NCBI GenBank assembly: GCA_014706295.1
Contig: JACSVZ010000039.1
Coordinates: 2,604,001-2,668,000, forward strand
From: Lycocorax pyrrhopterus obiensis
Taxonomy: Eukaryota; Chordata; Aves; Passeriformes; Paradisaeidae
Direction: 5' to 3'
DNA: 64,000 nucleotides
Shown: piece after piece, positions 63,201 through 64,000 of the stretch
Position numbering within the stretch: position 1 is the stretch's first letter
Layout of the letters: each line of letters begins with the position of its first letter
Notes under the pieces: generated by a model
The model's database searches: none
What the model was told of the DNA's origin: nothing
Seen by the model: the letters and a program-made list of their open reading frames with translations, nothing else
Translations under genes and position numbers: made by a program

Positions 63201-64000
63201 GGTTCATTGCTGAATTACCAAGAGCCCCACCCCTTGGACATCAGTTACTCTTCAGAAGTCAGAAAAAACAGGGGAAAAAAAAAGTTTTAGTAATCTCCAC
63301 GGCACAACAGACCCTGATTCAATCACAGTAAGGATTTCAGTCATCATTTAGGCAATCTCTCTGACTTAAATTGAAAAAGCACCTGGGTTGTTGGGACAAC
63401 AGAATCATCTGACTCAAGGAAAATGTAACCATTGCTTTTGGATCAGGAACTATAATCTGGGACTGCAAGCAGTAAAACTAAAGAAAAGCTCTGAAGTTTT
63501 GCTTCATAATGTGCATGTTCATTGAAAATAGAGATGTCTGTGTTGTTTACAGAAGTTTTTAAGCTCTCACAATGTAAACAGATGTACATTTCACCTCTGC
63601 TAATCAAAATAACATAAACAGATTTCTGACAAAGGCAGGATCTCATCCCTCCTCACTGTTATTATTTCAGTCAATAGAAAGGGTTTAAAACTCAACTATT
63701 ATTAGGTATATACCTTTATTTTTCCCTTTTTCTTAGGAATTTGAATATGTAACCATATACTACTGTACCATCAAAGCTACAAGATATAATGACAATACAA
63801 AATCAGAAAAATTAAATTAATACAAAACAGTTGCAGTCTTTATACTAATTTTATGCTATGATAGATTTAAATGTGCAACTTAAATTTTATATATTTTAAA
63901 GTCAAATTCATTTGATCAGAGACATTTTGAATTATTAATTTATTATAGTTATCTATTTATATAATCCATTATGGTTTTTTATCCTCAAAGTTAACGTAAA
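60241..64000 (-). other. RIMS1 intron 5' of exon A (partial)
   Basis: No RIM coding block was found here in any frame; the preceding exon, which should encode the linker after C2A, lies beyond the window. Contents: a T/G-rich tract at 61041-61107, short A and T runs, and otherwise unique-looking AT-rich sequence. Short open frames in this stretch show no domain, no codon signature and no splice boundaries. Confidence 0.7.
61041..61107. repeat. T/G-rich low-complexity tract
   Basis: Alternating G runs (3-6) and T runs (6-12), ending in T12 and AAA. It causes the false Phe/Gly/Trp-rich open frame that spans it. Confidence 0.9.

Larger units (their letters stand above)
1..64000 (-). other. RIMS1: RIMS1 gene body (internal part; both gene ends lie outside the window)
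   Basis: All five recognised coding exons lie on the minus strand, in order and with compatible phases, so the whole window is read as the interior of one gene. RIM1 is a large presynaptic active-zone scaffold. Family knowledge: its N-terminus binds Rab3 and Munc13, its PDZ domain binds Ca2+ channels and ELKS, and its linker binds RIM-BPs, tethering vesicles and channels at release sites. Only the linker between C2A and C2B is encoded here. No first exon, promoter, stop codon or 3' UTR is visible. RIMS2 was considered and rejected on paralogue-specific linker peptides. The introns are 1.4, 13.8, 8.7 and 19.1 kb, flanked by at least 16.4 kb and 3.8 kb of further intron. Confidence 0.9.

Noticed and set aside
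1..64000. tRNA, rRNA, CRISPR array, bacterial operon or integrated bacterial system
   Set aside because: No cloverleaf, regular spacer array, Shine-Dalgarno-spaced genes or long frames; all content fits an avian gene interior.

Overview
The window is vertebrate, almost certainly avian, nuclear DNA. It is AT-rich, has no long open reading frame and no bacterial gene spacing. It carries antisense 3' ends of CR1 LINEs (a large one at 28.4-30.7 kb, short ones at 1.16 and 10.2 kb), which are typical of birds and other sauropsids, plus LTRs of avian endogenous-retrovirus type. It is essentially the inside of one large gene on the minus strand.

The gene is RIMS1 (RIM1), the scaffold of the presynaptic active zone. 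Five exons can be read with matching splice sites and phases; in transcription order they are 60240-60058 (183 bp), 58649-58537 (113), 44744-44632 (113), 35899-35733 (167) and 16607-16375 (233). Together they encode about 270 residues of the Ser/Arg/Pro-rich linker between the C2A and C2B domains, including a RIM-BP-type SH3 ligand (RQLPQVP). Exons for the N-terminal zinc finger, PDZ and C2A domains lie beyond 64 kb, and the C2B exons lie before position 1. RIMS1 rather than RIMS2 is chosen on paralogue-diagnostic peptides such as TPKMQGRRMGTSGR and AKVVAIVSRRSRSTSQLSQT.

Introns make up about 98.7% of the window. 1-16.4 kb is the start of the next intron and holds a CR1 tail, a MIR-like SINE, a 316-bp solo LTR with a perfect 6-bp target duplication (10655-10970), simple repeats and a self-complementary ancient repeat. 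16.6-35.7 kb holds a 2.3-kb CR1 with decayed endonuclease and reverse-transcriptase remnants. 35.9-44.6 kb holds an orphan open frame, a MIR-like head and a 22-bp palindrome. 44.7-58.5 kb holds a decayed LTR and a strong candidate 30-nt in-frame microexon (53025-53054). 58.65-60.06 kb holds a G-quadruplex motif and a (TTTG)n tract. 60.2-64 kb is intron with one T/G tract.

I see no bacterial-style system, RNA gene or CRISPR array. The points most worth a second look are the candidate microexon, the sense-oriented solo LTR with its poly(A) signal, the exon-phase modularity of the splice-variable linker, and a weak donor site at 60058.
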